From Aquimarina mytili (GTDB lineage Bacteria; Bacteroidota; Bacteroidia; Flavobacteriales; Flavobacteriaceae): a stretch of 64,000 nt of DNA. Under the pieces are notes generated by a model that was given only the letters and a program-made list of their open reading frames with translations, made no database searches and had not been told where the DNA came from. Position numbers and translations under genes: made by a program. The DNA lies in NCBI RefSeq assembly GCF_016735115.1, contig NZ_JAERQJ010000001.1, positions 779,501 through 843,500 on the forward strand, given 5' to 3'. Shown piece by piece: positions 1-8,794 of this stretch (position 1 is its first letter; the number at the start of each line of letters is the position of its first letter).

Positions 1-783
1 TTTTTCATAATACTGTATATATAGAAATTTATAAAATTCTTTTTTATCCTCGGTATTTATTTCGCTATTCTTCATGGACTCTGAAGAAGTGTGTACTCTA
101 AATTTTACCAGCTTATCACTTATAAATACAAAATCATGTACAAGAATTTTATTAAGAATAAAGATATAATCGATAAGTTGGAAATAATTATTTGGAAAAT
201 CGTTTCTGCTATATTGTTCTTTATTAAATAAAAATGTAGGAGGTTCGCCAATACAGTTGTTAAAAATATGTGGTGCTATGCGTTGAGCAGTTTCTTTTGG
301 AGCGTATAGGCGTTCTTCTTTGAATATTTTTTCAGTTTTTGGAAGCCTTTCTGAATAAAATAATTTAATTTTTGGATTAAATCCTTCTTCAAAAAAATAC
401 TCTCTGTTGCATATTACAAAATCAACTTTGTGCTGTATTGCGCAATTGATCATTCTTTCAACGCAATTTTCTTCTAAAAGATCATCCTGGAAGAGAAATT
501 TAACCCATTTTGAAGAAGCCTTATCCACTGATTCGCACCAGTTACCAACTAACCCCAGGTTTTTGCTATTTCGATATACCTTTATACGGCTGTCATTTTT
601 GGCATATGATTCACAGATCGCAACAGTATCATCAGAAGAGTGATCATCTGTGATAACAATTTCGATATTTTGATAAGTCTGACTAAGCGCACTATCTAAT
701 GTCTCTCGAATATGTTTACTTCCATTATACGTCGGTATGCATAGAGAAACTAAAGGTGATTTTTCTTGATCTGTAACGTTCAT
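1..783 (-). CDS. Family 2 glycosyltransferase, C-terminus cut by window edge
   Basis: An open frame runs from an ATG at 783 down to base 1 without a stop, so 261 codons are visible and the C-terminus is missing. The N-terminus carries the GT-A start SLCIPTYNG at about residue 13, then TDDHSSDDT for nucleotide-sugar binding, and FLFQDD at about residue 93 as the metal-binding DxD-like motif. These are hallmarks of GT2 enzymes, which transfer a sugar from a nucleotide donor to a growing glycan on the cytoplasmic side. It follows the AlgX-like gene at 819-1895 by 35 bases on the same strand, so it probably belongs to the same polysaccharide block. The sugar and acceptor cannot be read from sequence. 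Confidence 0.9.
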   Translation of the reverse strand, partial: MNVTDQEKSPLVSLCIPTYNGSKHIRETLDSALSQTYQNIEIVITDDHSSDDTVAICESYAKNDSRIKVYRNSKNLGLVGNWCESVDKASSKWVKFLFQDDLLEENCVERMINCAIQHKVDFVICNREYFFEEGFNPKIKLFYSERLPKTEKIFKEERLYAPKETAQRIAPHIFNNCIGEPPTFLFNKEQYSRNDFPNNYFQLIDYIFILNKILVHDFVFISDKLVKFRVHTSSESMKNSEINTEDKKEFYKFLYIQYYEK

Positions 784-818
784 TTATTACTATTGGGAGT
801 TAATTGTGACGAAAACCA

Positions 819-1895
819 CTAATTTGGAGAATGATTAAAATTTTCGGTTAATAAAATATCAATGTTTCTTTCAACAAGTTCATAGCATAAGATATCGGGT
901 TTTTCAGATTCGATAAGTTTTTTGTTGAAATTATGCCTCCAAATAAAAAGAGATTCACCAAAACTATCGGCAATTGATTCGAAATAAGCTCCAAAAAAAG
1001 AATCTCTTAACACCATAATTTTTAACTCATTTGCAGGGCTTTTATATCGTTCTTCATAAAAATGATCACCAAAGTGGTAGTTTAAAGGAACGGTAAGTGT
1101 TTTTTCTTGAGCAGTAAAACTAAAAGGTTTTATAGGCTTAACATTAATAAACTCTTCATTTTGTTCTAGAAAAAGAGCTCTGTTTAGATCTCCTATGTGT
1201 GCCCAGAATTTTTCAACTTCCATATCCTTCATGGTTCTATAATTGAAATCTACACCTTTAAAATCGGGCATAATGGCTTCTAAAGTAGAATTGTAGGCAT
1301 AGAACGCTCCATAGTGATTCCAGTGAGAATCTGTTTTATGATACAACCTTAAACTATCATTTTTCGGAAAGTTAGATCCTAAGTCAATAAAATTAATACC
1401 TAGACTTTGGCATATAGAGTCTAATTGCTCGAACTTTGTTTTTCGATGACTCTTTTTAATAGGAATCATATCTCCATATATAGTATGCTTATTTGGAGCA
1501 ATAGAAAAGTAGAATTTTATATTTTTCTTGTCTAGCCATTCTTTCTTTTCTGAAAGGTTTTTAGCAATCTTAGATAGTTCTTTCTGATTAAACGTTATTA
1601 ATCCTTTCGACTCTGATAAAGCATTACTGAATTTATTTCCTAAAAATCTCCAACCATTTTTGGCGTCTACCACTCCGTTAGGAATTGGTTCTGCATCAAA
1701 GAAAGTGGTTTTCCCTAAAGAGTACATTTTAAATAAATCTGATCTCAATGGAAAATTTCGTTTAAAATTTAAACTTATTTTCTTTTCCTGTTTATTTACA
1801 GGAGTGACTTTAATTTGAAGAATTACAAAAATAAACGGAATAGAAATTAGTGCAATAAATACAATGATAAATATTTTAGTTACTCTCTTTTGCAT
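819..1895 (-). CDS. AlgX/AlgJ-type SGNH O-acetyltransferase (copy A)
   Basis: This 358-residue protein has one N-terminal membrane segment (about residues 8-28) and then a periplasmic domain of the AlgX/AlgJ SGNH-hydrolase-like family. The visible signature residues are D189 and H191 in TDSHWN and the candidate nucleophile S299 in LRDSFFG, the expected D-x-H...S set. Family members move acetyl groups, handed over by an MBOAT protein, onto exopolysaccharide in the periplasm. It is a clear paralogue of the protein at 3712-4767: the first 60 residues align almost without gaps, and the catalytic residues fall at identical positions. The MBOAT partner is at 4771-6183. The acetylated polymer is unknown. 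Confidence 0.85.
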   Translation of the reverse strand: MQKRVTKIFIIVFIALISIPFIFVILQIKVTPVNKQEKKISLNFKRNFPLRSDLFKMYSLGKTTFFDAEPIPNGVVDAKNGWRFLGNKFSNALSESKGLITFNQKELSKIAKNLSEKKEWLDKKNIKFYFSIAPNKHTIYGDMIPIKKSHRKTKFEQLDSICQSLGINFIDLGSNFPKNDSLRLYHKTDSHWNHYGAFYAYNSTLEAIMPDFKGVDFNYRTMKDMEVEKFWAHIGDLNRALFLEQNEEFINVKPIKPFSFTAQEKTLTVPLNYHFGDHFYEERYKSPANELKIMVLRDSFFGAYFESIADSFGESLFIWRHNFNKKLIESEKPDILCYELVERNIDILLTENFNHSPN

Positions 1896-1990
1896 GCCAA
1901 AGTCTTATTGAGACATTTTATTGTTACTGATTTAAGAGGATGTTAAAAGGTCTTAATTCAGTCTCTAAATTAGTGTTTTTGTTATACGTG

Positions 1991-1998
1991 CAAATGTA
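1991..1998 (-). promoter_or_regulatory. Candidate -7 promoter element for AlgX-like copy A
   Basis: Read on the minus strand this is TACATTTG, an exact match to the Bacteroidota -7 consensus TAnnTTTG, about 95 bases upstream of the ATG at 1895. No convincing TTG -33 element is present at the usual 19-base spacing, so the promoter may be weak or activator-dependent. It suggests copy A and the glycosyltransferase are transcribed separately from the MBOAT operon. Confidence 0.4.
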
Positions 1999-2057
1999 CT
2001 GATTAAATGAAACATCTCTTAATTATTGTGTTTCTTTGAACAGCAGAAAGACAAAAC

Positions 2058-2095
2058 AAAATAAAAGATCGCCTAACTAGGCGATCTTTTATTTT
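2058..2095 (-). terminator. Very long perfect hairpin, intrinsic terminator
   Basis: Two 18-base arms pair perfectly around an AC dinucleotide, with GATCGCCTA/TAGGCGATC as the core and A/T tails on both flanks. It lies 45 bases after the stop of the lipoprotein gene at 2140-2712 (minus strand). Because the tails are symmetric, it could terminate in both directions. Confidence 0.85.
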
Positions 2096-2139
2096 ATTCT
2101 TTTAAAATTTGTTGTTTCCAAGACTAACTCGGTAAATTC

Positions 2140-2712
2140 CTATTGTCTTTTATAATTAAAAAACCTCTCTTCTTTAATTTCTAGTGTTTCTCCGCTTAAT
2201 TCCGTTGTGTACTTTCTCGAGTTGATTCCACTTGATCCTATATTTAAAATCCCTCCCGGATACAACGTACCGTTTAATTGAATTATTCCATTTTCATCTA
2301 CAAAAGTGATAACATCATAACCAGGAACTTCTATTGTTATATTGGTTCCATCAGAGTAAGGACCCGGAAACCAAGTATATGTTTTTAATACTTCTGCTGT
2401 TGAAGAGCATGTTAATTGATGCTCAAGTTCATTAGTACTACCTTCTGCAAATTCCAGAGATACCCCGAGTAGGGATGAAGATGTGATTGTGGCTGTACCA
2501 TTAGCATTAATAACAATTTCTTGAATAGAACAATCTTCACTAGTAACGTCTATGGAAGTGGTGGATAAGGTTTCATTGTTTTCAAGAAAACTGCTTACAA
2601 AGCCTCTGTTGAATTTATAGGTTCCAGTATAGTCTGGTCCGTCGTCGTCAGATGAGCAAGAAAAAATTACAGTCGAAATAATTAGTAGTAAAAATAATTT
2701 GGTTTGTTTCAT
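2140..2712 (-). CDS. Small lipoprotein of unknown function
   Basis: This 190-residue protein starts with a short signal peptide and a lipobox ending in FSCSSDDD. Cys19 would be lipidated, and the Ser/Asp residues after it are typical of Bacteroidota lipoproteins and may direct surface export. The remainder is beta-rich and polar, with phrases such as GTYKFNRGF, NGTATITSSS and IIQLNGTLYPGG that resemble lipocalin-like or DUF-type lipoproteins. I do not recognise a specific family. It sits between the FkbM gene and AlgX-like copy A, separated from both by more than 200 bases and with its own terminator, so it is probably monocistronic and not a core part of the polysaccharide operon. Confidence 0.75.
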   Translation of the reverse strand: MKQTKLFLLLIISTVIFSCSSDDDGPDYTGTYKFNRGFVSSFLENNETLSTTSIDVTSEDCSIQEIVINANGTATITSSSLLGVSLEFAEGSTNELEHQLTCSSTAEVLKTYTWFPGPYSDGTNITIEVPGYDVITFVDENGIIQLNGTLYPGGILNIGSSGINSRKYTTELSGETLEIKEERFFNYKRQ

Positions 2713-2933
2713 GTTTAATTTTGTTAAGCATTTACCTGTTAAGGTGTTTTGCGTGTGGTTATTGATTTTGACATGAAAGACCCGTTTGCAACCTAAGATG
2801 TTGCAATAAATTTATTTTTAAATTATTTTTTCGTGAAATATATTGAACCGAGGTATGGCCTTATTCGGTTGTTTAATAGTCTGTTTATAAGGTGTTTAAG
2901 GTTTAGTTTTGTTCTGGATTTAGGGTATTCAAT

Positions 2934-3695
2934 TTATTGTAAAAATTTACTATTGTAATAGACCAAAGTTCCTCCATTGGTAGTCGTGTACAATCCAAAA
3001 TCATACTCATCCAAGGCTTTCATCACGGTAATAGAACATTTGGGTACCATTCTATCATGTGTCTCAATCATAAGCACATTAACCTTTGGGAGCCAATGCT
3101 GATAATTAGACTCAAATAGGTTTTTTTCTGCACCTTCGATATCGATTTTTAAAATATCTATGGTATCCCAACTGTGATCATCGATAATTTGATCTATTGT
3201 TATTGACTCTATATCATAGTCATCTTGTGTAGATTCTTTTATAACAAAACTATTTGTAGCATTAAACGGATCAAAAATTTTGAAGTATGAGTGTTTGTTG
3301 TAGAGTCCTTTGTTTAGAATAGTGATGTTCGTATAACCTTTAAGGTTTTTGCGAATCATTTCAAGATTACCGCTGTCAATCTCAATCAACGCAATCGCAG
3401 AATCTGGATACTTCATTTTGAAAAAGAGAGAGGCTAAACCAATATTAGCACCTGCATCAATTATGGTTTTTGGTGCTATGGGTAAAGGTAAATTGTATAT
3501 GTTGTCGATGAAAACTTCGTCAAAAGTTTCATGATCTTTTGTGTTTTTTCGCAGATGTATTTGCGAATTATCAGATAAGGTAATGTTCTCCTTTTCTTTT
3601 TTTAATGCATTGGATATTTTGATGGAATCAAAAAACGAGAAGTTACGTTTTAAGTTACTAATACCTGATATTTTTCTTAAGATTTTAGTTTTCAT
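2934..3695 (-). CDS. FkbM family SAM-dependent methyltransferase
   Basis: This 253-residue protein contains the class I methyltransferase SAM-binding loop IIDAGANIGLASL (about residue 79), an acidic strand-2 end ALIEID, and the FkbM-typical IDILKIDIEGAEKNLF at about residue 182. FkbM enzymes O-methylate sugars or polyketides. It begins 16 bases after the stop of AlgX-like copy B and is probably co-transcribed with it and the MBOAT gene. Methylation of a sugar in the same surface glycan that is O-acetylated is the simplest reading, but this is inferred from context only. Confidence 0.85.
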   Translation of the reverse strand: MKTKILRKISGISNLKRNFSFFDSIKISNALKKEKENITLSDNSQIHLRKNTKDHETFDEVFIDNIYNLPLPIAPKTIIDAGANIGLASLFFKMKYPDSAIALIEIDSGNLEMIRKNLKGYTNITILNKGLYNKHSYFKIFDPFNATNSFVIKESTQDDYDIESITIDQIIDDHSWDTIDILKIDIEGAEKNLFESNYQHWLPKVNVLMIETHDRMVPKCSITVMKALDEYDFGLYTTTNGGTLVYYNSKFLQ

Positions 3696-3711
3696 GCCTT
3701 CATCAAAATAT

Positions 3712-4767
3712 TTATTTCACTAGAAGAAAGTCAACGTCTCTTTCAGCAATTTCATGTAACAAAATATCCGGTTTTTCTGATTCGATCAAATTTTCATCAA
3801 ATACATAATCCCAAATAAAAAGAGAGTTTCCGAAATTGTTTACTAAGTACTTTCTAAAATAACCAAAAAACGAATCATTCATCGTCATTATTTTTAGATC
3901 ATTGATATCATTTCTGTATCTTAATTCATAAAAGGATGGGTCTTTGTGATACCCTTTTCGTATGGTTAACGTCTTATCTAGTTCATGTATTTTTTCCGGA
4001 TTTTTAAAATTAAAATGAATGAATGCTTCACTTTTTTCTAACCGTAAAATTTCATTCAGATCTCCGATAGGATCAATTGTGGTTTCAATATTCATATCAT
4101 CTAAGGTATAAATATTGAATTCTGTATTGACAAAATCTTTAGTGATTTGTTTCATAATCGATCCAAAAGCATAAAAACCTGCATAATCGTTCCAGTGGGT
4201 ATCTGTTTTATGATACAACCTTATGTTTTCATCTTTTGGAAAATCCGCGCCAAGATTAATAAAATTAATATCCAGAGTTTTGCAAAGCGAGTCTATCTGT
4301 TCAAGCTTGCTATTTCGATTATATTCTTTAATATCAATCATATCTCCATAAACACTATGTTTATTAGGTGCTACAGAGAGGTAAAACTTTATATTTCGTT
4401 CTTTAAGCCAATTGTTTCTATATGTAAGGATCTGTTTTAAGGATTCTATTTCTTTTTTATTAAAAACAATGATGCGTTTTGATTCTGATAAAGCATTGCT
4501 ATAGTCATCTCCCAAAAATTTCCACCCATTTTTGACATCAACTACTTGTCTTCGCATAGGATTGGTTTCAAAAATATCATTCTTAATAGCGTAGTATATT
4601 TTAAACAAATCGGCTTTTAATGGAAAGTTTCGTTTAAAATTTAAGCTAATCTCTTTTTCAAGTTTGTTAACAGGTTTGACCTTGATTTTCAACACCGTAA
4701 AAACAAAAGGAATAGAAATCATTGTGATAAATACAATAATGAATATTTTGATTATTTTCTTCTGCAT
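3712..4767 (-). CDS. AlgX/AlgJ-type SGNH O-acetyltransferase (copy B)
   Basis: This 351-residue protein has an N-terminal membrane anchor (about residues 8-28) and a periplasmic AlgX/AlgJ-like domain. D189 and H191 in TDTHWN and S299 in MNDSFFG form the expected catalytic set. It starts 3 bases after the MBOAT stop, the usual pairing of a membrane acetyl donor (AlgI-like) with a periplasmic acetyltransferase. It is paralogous to 819-1895, with matching lengths, matching N-terminal anchors (MQK..KIFIIVFI) and the same motif positions. Tandem duplication with later divergence explains this best. The C-terminus ends EKPDILLHEIAERDVDFLLVK, equivalent to EKPDILCYELVERNIDILL in copy A. Confidence 0.88.
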   Translation of the reverse strand: MQKKIIKIFIIVFITMISIPFVFTVLKIKVKPVNKLEKEISLNFKRNFPLKADLFKIYYAIKNDIFETNPMRRQVVDVKNGWKFLGDDYSNALSESKRIIVFNKKEIESLKQILTYRNNWLKERNIKFYLSVAPNKHSVYGDMIDIKEYNRNSKLEQIDSLCKTLDINFINLGADFPKDENIRLYHKTDTHWNDYAGFYAFGSIMKQITKDFVNTEFNIYTLDDMNIETTIDPIGDLNEILRLEKSEAFIHFNFKNPEKIHELDKTLTIRKGYHKDPSFYELRYRNDINDLKIMTMNDSFFGYFRKYLVNNFGNSLFIWDYVFDENLIESEKPDILLHEIAERDVDFLLVK

Positions 4768-4770
4768 GGC

Positions 4771-6183
4771 TTAAAATCTAAAATATATAAATGGATTATA
4801 AGATCCAGCTGCGATATATACAATACATAACAGTAACATTGCGATTATGGCAAAATATCTTAAGATTAAGAAATTGCGATTTCTCATCCTAGCTTCAAGA
4901 TATGGATACGTTGGAACAGCAAAAATAAGAGCTAAAATTGTCGTAAAAACTAGTTCGTTTGTACTATTGAAATAAGCAATAAAATCATTTACGGTTTCAT
5001 TACCTTCTGTATACACGAACATGGTTTTGAGATAGGCTATTGATGATCCAAAATCATCTGCTCTAAATAAAGCCCATCCAACATTAACAATTAATAAGGC
5101 ATATAAATGTTGAATAGGTGCCCAGGTTTTTTTCAATATTTTATCAAAACCAACTTTTTCAATGATAATAAAAGCACCGTGATATAATCCCCATATAACA
5201 AAAGTCCATTCGGCTCCGTGCCATAAACCAGTAACAAGAAATACAATAAAAAGGTTAAGGTATGTTCTGTATTTACCTTTTCTATTTCCTCCTAATGGAA
5301 TATAGAGATAATCTCTAAACCATGTTGACAGAGATATGTGCCAGCGTCTCCAAAATTCTTGAATGCTTTTGGAAATGTATGGATAATTAAAGTTCTCCAG
5401 AAAATTGAAGCCAAACATTTTTCCTAGACCAATTGCCATATCTGAGTACCCCGAGAAATCATAATAAATCTGGAAACTATATGCGATGACCCCTAGCCAG
5501 GCGTTAAGTGTAGAAAAACCTCCTCCACTTTCTGTAAAAATGATATCAGCAGTACTGGCAAAAGTGTTGGCGATAATCATTTTCTTGGTTAAACCAATCG
5601 TGAAACGCTCTAAACCTTTTGCAAAACCAAAAAGACTTACTTCTCTGTCCGCGATTTCTCTTTGTATATCGATATACCGAACAATAGGTCCGGCTACCAA
5701 TTGCGGAAACATCGTTACATAGGTGGCAAATTCGAGTAAACTTCTGTCAGCTTTTACATTGCCTCTATATACGTCTATTGTATACGACATGGTTTGGAAA
5801 ACGTAAAAACTAATTCCTAACGGAAGAACAATTTCTGGAATATTATGTAGACTTTCGCCATTTATATTAAGAGCTTCAAGTAAGTTATATAGGTTGTCGA
5901 TGGCAAAATTGAAATACTTAAAAATTCCTAACGTAATTAAATTAGTAAGTATTGATATTCTAAGACCTAGTTTTCTTTTTCCTTCTTCAATTAAAATACC
6001 ACACTTATAATCAACCAAAGTTGAAAATATCATTACAAGTACCAAAAACTTCTCGCCATATGTATAGAAATAGAGACTGGCTACAAGTAAAACTAAGTTT
6101 CTGTACTTTTTTGGAACAATGAAGTACAATAGTAATGTTAAAGGGAAAAAAAGAAGTAAAAAATAGGCGCTACTAAATACCAT
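4771..6183 (-). CDS. MBOAT family O-acyltransferase (AlgI-like)
   Basis: This 470-residue polytopic protein belongs to the membrane-bound O-acyltransferase family. Diagnostic stretches are FQTMSYTIDVYRG (about 129), MFPQLVAGPIVRY (about 158), EFWRRWHISLSTWFRDYLY (about 276) and VTGLWHGAEWTF, where H322 is the conserved catalytic histidine. AlgI/DltB/PatA relatives move an acyl group, usually acetyl, across the inner membrane to an SGNH partner. Both AlgX-like paralogues lie downstream on the same strand, the nearer one 3 bases away. The gene starts the operon; the 166 bases before it up to smpB hold its likely promoter, but no clear -7 element was recognised there. Confidence 0.93.
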   Translation of the reverse strand: MVFSSAYFLLLFFPLTLLLYFIVPKKYRNLVLLVASLYFYTYGEKFLVLVMIFSTLVDYKCGILIEEGKRKLGLRISILTNLITLGIFKYFNFAIDNLYNLLEALNINGESLHNIPEIVLPLGISFYVFQTMSYTIDVYRGNVKADRSLLEFATYVTMFPQLVAGPIVRYIDIQREIADREVSLFGFAKGLERFTIGLTKKMIIANTFASTADIIFTESGGGFSTLNAWLGVIAYSFQIYYDFSGYSDMAIGLGKMFGFNFLENFNYPYISKSIQEFWRRWHISLSTWFRDYLYIPLGGNRKGKYRTYLNLFIVFLVTGLWHGAEWTFVIWGLYHGAFIIIEKVGFDKILKKTWAPIQHLYALLIVNVGWALFRADDFGSSIAYLKTMFVYTEGNETVNDFIAYFNSTNELVFTTILALIFAVPTYPYLEARMRNRNFLILRYFAIIAMLLLCIVYIAAGSYNPFIYFRF

Positions 6184-6349
6184 GTTTAATCTTTGAAAAA
6201 ATGCAAATATAGGATTAATTATTCAGTACCTTAATATTTAATTTTGATAAATACCTTATAATTGACTACAAATTTAAATGCCTTCTTGTGTTGTGTAATG
6301 TATTGATTATTAATTTTTTATATAAAAAGTGGTCTAGTTAATCAATTTG

Positions 6350-6808
6350 CTATCTAAAATCCTTTTTTACTCTATCTAAGGCTCTTTTGTTATCTCTATC
6401 TTTTATGGTTTCACGTTTGTCATACATTTTTTTACCTCTGGCAAGTACAATATCAAGTTTTGCTAATCCGCGATCATTAATAAATAAGCGAGTGGGAATA
6501 ATGGTTAACCCACTGTGCTTAACTTCTTTTTCGAGTTTTTTTAGTTCTTTTCTGTTAAGCAGTAGTTTTCGTTCACTTTTTGGATTATGATTAAAGTATG
6601 TTGCATGAGAATATTCTTCAATATGCATATTGATTACAAATAACTCATTGTTACTAAACTCACAAAAGCTTTCAGCGATATTGGCTTTTCCTTCTCGGAT
6701 TGCCTTTATTTCTGTTCCGGCGAGCTTTATTCCTGCAGTATACTTATCAAGAAATTCATATTCGAATTTTGCTTTTCGGTTTAGGATATTGATTTTATTT
6801 TGATTCAT
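6350..6808 (-). CDS. smpB: SsrA-binding protein SmpB
   Basis: This 152-residue protein matches SmpB along its whole length. It has the N-terminal ILNRKAKFEYEFLDKYTAGI, then GTEIKAIREGKANI, and the basic C-terminal tail KKMYDKRETIKDRD followed by KRALDRVKKDFR, which reaches into the ribosomal A site. SmpB binds tmRNA and is needed for trans-translation rescue of stalled ribosomes. The tmRNA gene itself is not in the window. The gene is alone between the MBOAT operon and a small secreted protein, with an intrinsic terminator 36 bases upstream isolating it from the preceding gene. Confidence 0.97.
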   Translation of the reverse strand: MNQNKINILNRKAKFEYEFLDKYTAGIKLAGTEIKAIREGKANIAESFCEFSNNELFVINMHIEEYSHATYFNHNPKSERKLLLNRKELKKLEKEVKHSGLTIIPTRLFINDRGLAKLDIVLARGKKMYDKRETIKDRDNKRALDRVKKDFR

Positions 6809-6843
6809 GTGTGCGCTCGAACTCGGTTATAAATGCCTACAAA

Positions 6844-6877
6844 AATACAAAGCTTTCCCGAAAGAAAGCTTTGTATT
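6844..6877 (-). terminator. Intrinsic terminator after the DUF3887-like gene
   Basis: Arms of 14 bases (AATACAAAGCTTTC and its exact complement) surround a CCGAAA loop. On the minus strand the stem is followed by a T-rich stretch. It lies 18 bases after the stop of the gene at 6896-7261 and before smpB. Confidence 0.85.
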
Positions 6878-6895
6878 ATGATATTTAAAAAGTTT

Positions 6896-7261
6896 TTAAG
6901 GTTCTTGAAACTGAATGGTCGATATTTTACCATCTGGACTAAGTTGTAGCTCCATAACAAGACTTATTTTATCAAATTCTGCCGTATAACTATAGATACC
7001 TTCGGTGGTTTCAATAAAAGTTAGAGATTTCAGGCTCCCAAATTGTTCATAACAGCCATTAACAAAACGAGTTACGCCTTCTTTATTCATAGCTTCTTGC
7101 ATTTCTGCAGTATATAAGTTGTAAACGGCATCCACATTTTGCGCATTAAAATTTTCTTGAAACGCTAATGCCGTTTTTTCATACATCGCACTGTCTTGTG
7201 CAAAAGCAAAGGAAACTATGAAGAACGTTAATAGAAGTAATATTTGTCTCATGGCGGTCAT
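6896..7261 (-). CDS. Secreted DUF3887-like protein
   Basis: This 121-residue protein has a signal peptide (RQILLLLTFFIVSFAFAQ) followed by a domain of about 100 residues: an alpha-helical start NFNAQNVDAVYNLYTAEMQ and a beta half ending SLVMELQLSPDGKISTIQF. The pattern resembles DUF3887, an NTF2-like fold often found at the N-terminus of secreted hydrolases. There is no catalytic domain here, so it acts alone or as a binding protein. Two starts are possible, ATG at 7261 or at 7252; the second gives the more usual MRQILLLL signal. A terminator follows. Its role is unknown. Confidence 0.75.
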   Translation of the reverse strand: MTAMRQILLLLTFFIVSFAFAQDSAMYEKTALAFQENFNAQNVDAVYNLYTAEMQEAMNKEGVTRFVNGCYEQFGSLKSLTFIETTEGIYSYTAEFDKISLVMELQLSPDGKISTIQFQEP

Positions 7262-7475
7262 TTTTTTTGAGATTTAGGGTATGCAAAATAATTATCTTTT
7301 TTAAATTTTAAAAAAAAGTTAACAATTAAAATGAATGCAACGGAAGGTTAGGTGGATATTGATTTGAGCCAGAAATCTTTCGGTTTATTTGGAATTCTTT
7401 GGCCTTTAGTTTAACAAAATTGTTACAATTATTAATAGGATATAGGTTAATTTCGTTTTTGTAAACGTGTTTTTC

Positions 7476-8228
7476 ATGAAGCGATATTTATTTTTGATAC
7501 TGGGTGTGGTACTTTCTTCGTTTATGATGTTAGAAACTCAATTTTCTGCTCAGGAAATAATTGATAAAACTATCCAGGTTTCTGGTGGAGAGAGATATGA
7601 TAATGCAATCATTCATTTTAAATTTAGAGGCAAGCAATACCGAAGTGAACGAAACAAAGGGTTTTATACACTTGAAAGAAAAATAGATGGTCCGGATGGA
7701 GTAATTCATGATGTGGTTAGTAATTCTGGTCTTACACGAACTATAGAGAATTGTTCGGTGCCTGTTACAGATTCTCTGATCACAAAAATTAGCGATGGTG
7801 TTAATTCGGTACATTATTTTGCGTACTTACCCTATGGTCTTAATGCTTCTGCTGTTAGAAAAAACATAGTTGGAAAGTCTATCATTAAGGGAATTGAATA
7901 TTATAAGATTAAAATATCTTTTAATGAAGAAGGGGGAGGGACCGATTTTGAAGACGAGTTTTTATATTGGATTCATAAAGAAAATTTTACCGTAGATTAT
8001 CTGGCATACAAATATGCCGTTAATGGAGGTGGAATTCGTTTTAGAGAAGCATATAATCCAAGAATTATTAATGGAATTCGTTTTGTAGATTACAATAACT
8101 ATAAAGCTTTGAATTTAAGTACTTCTTTATCCGATTTAGATGCGTTATTTGAGAAAGGAAAGCTCAAGCTTCTTTCAAAAATTGAATTGGAAGATATCCA
8201 TGTCTATGTAAGCGATGATTGTTGTTAG
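7476..8228 (+). CDS. DUF6503-like secreted protein
   Basis: The preferred start is the ATG at 7476 (MKRYLFLILGV); an in-frame GTG at 7467 is less likely. The product has about 250 residues with a signal peptide and a beta-rich body beginning AQEIIDKTIQVSGGERYDNAIIHFKFRG. This opening is typical of the DUF6503 family of Bacteroidota, which resembles outer-membrane lipoprotein carrier folds (LolA/LppX-like). Function is unknown. Its stop overlaps the stop of the convergent phosphatase gene at 8225 by four bases, so the two transcripts collide here. Upstream is a short perfect inverted repeat, AATTGTTACAATT, near 7418. Confidence 0.75.
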   Translation: MKRYLFLILGVVLSSFMMLETQFSAQEIIDKTIQVSGGERYDNAIIHFKFRGKQYRSERNKGFYTLERKIDGPDGVIHDVVSNSGLTRTIENCSVPVTDSLITKISDGVNSVHYFAYLPYGLNASAVRKNIVGKSIIKGIEYYKIKISFNEEGGGTDFEDEFLYWIHKENFTVDYLAYKYAVNGGGIRFREAYNPRIINGIRFVDYNNYKALNLSTSLSDLDALFEKGKLKLLSKIELEDIHVYVSDDCC

Positions 8229-8737
8229 TTAATATTCAGGATTGTATCTGTAATTATATTTTCCGTTATTTTAACTATAAATAGTTTGCCGTAATCTTTT
8301 TCGTTGATTTGTGAGTACTTTTCCTTTTTAAGGATAGTGTTCACAAAAAGTGGAGTAGTATTGCTGTGACCAACAATTATCACTGTTTTTCCCTTTGTTT
8401 GTTGCTGAAAATCTAAGTCGTATATATTTCTGGGGTCATACAATGATACTTGTAGTCCTTGATTTTCTGCAATAGGTTTGGCCGTTTGTCGTGTTCTAAT
8501 ATAATCAGTGGTATAGATCATGTCTACTGCAGTGTCAGAAAATAATTCGGCCCATTTTTGAGCTCTAATTTTTCCGGTTTCCGAAAGCAGGGGGTTTCGG
8601 TTCTTAGGTGTATTTTTTATCTCTTTTTCAGCATGTCTTATAAAGAAATAAGTCGTGGTCGTTTGTTTAATTTCCGGTTCTTGTGCAAAACCTACAAGAG
8701 AAAACAGTGCAAAAAATAAAACCAAAAGTTTCTTCAT
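8225..8737 (-). CDS. Secreted histidine phosphatase family protein
   Basis: This 170-residue protein has a signal peptide (KKLLVLFFALFSLVGFAQ) and the histidine phosphatase core. The RHG-type motif FIRHAEKE at about residue 33 contains the His that becomes phosphorylated, and the second catalytic His is in IIVGHSNTT at about residue 123. SETGKIRAQKWAELF and TDYIRTRQTAKPIAE are the usual family segments. Members range from SixA-like phosphohistidine phosphatases to phytase-like enzymes; the signal peptide points to a periplasmic substrate. The gene overlaps the convergent 7476-8228 gene by four bases. Confidence 0.88.
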   Translation of the reverse strand: MKKLLVLFFALFSLVGFAQEPEIKQTTTTYFFIRHAEKEIKNTPKNRNPLLSETGKIRAQKWAELFSDTAVDMIYTTDYIRTRQTAKPIAENQGLQVSLYDPRNIYDLDFQQQTKGKTVIIVGHSNTTPLFVNTILKKEKYSQINEKDYGKLFIVKITENIITDTILNIN

Positions 8738-8794
8738 ATAGGATTATAAATGGTTACGTATTCAAAAGACTAAGTAAGTTAGGTTGAAATTATA

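Noticed and set aside
407..643. 78-codon plus-strand frame
   Set aside because: It lies fully inside the glycosyltransferase frame on the other strand, which has clear GT2 motifs.
2786..2806. TTGCAAC-N7-GTTGCAA inverted repeat
   Set aside because: A short 7-base stem with no T-run and no second copy near a regulator; not enough to call an operator or terminator.
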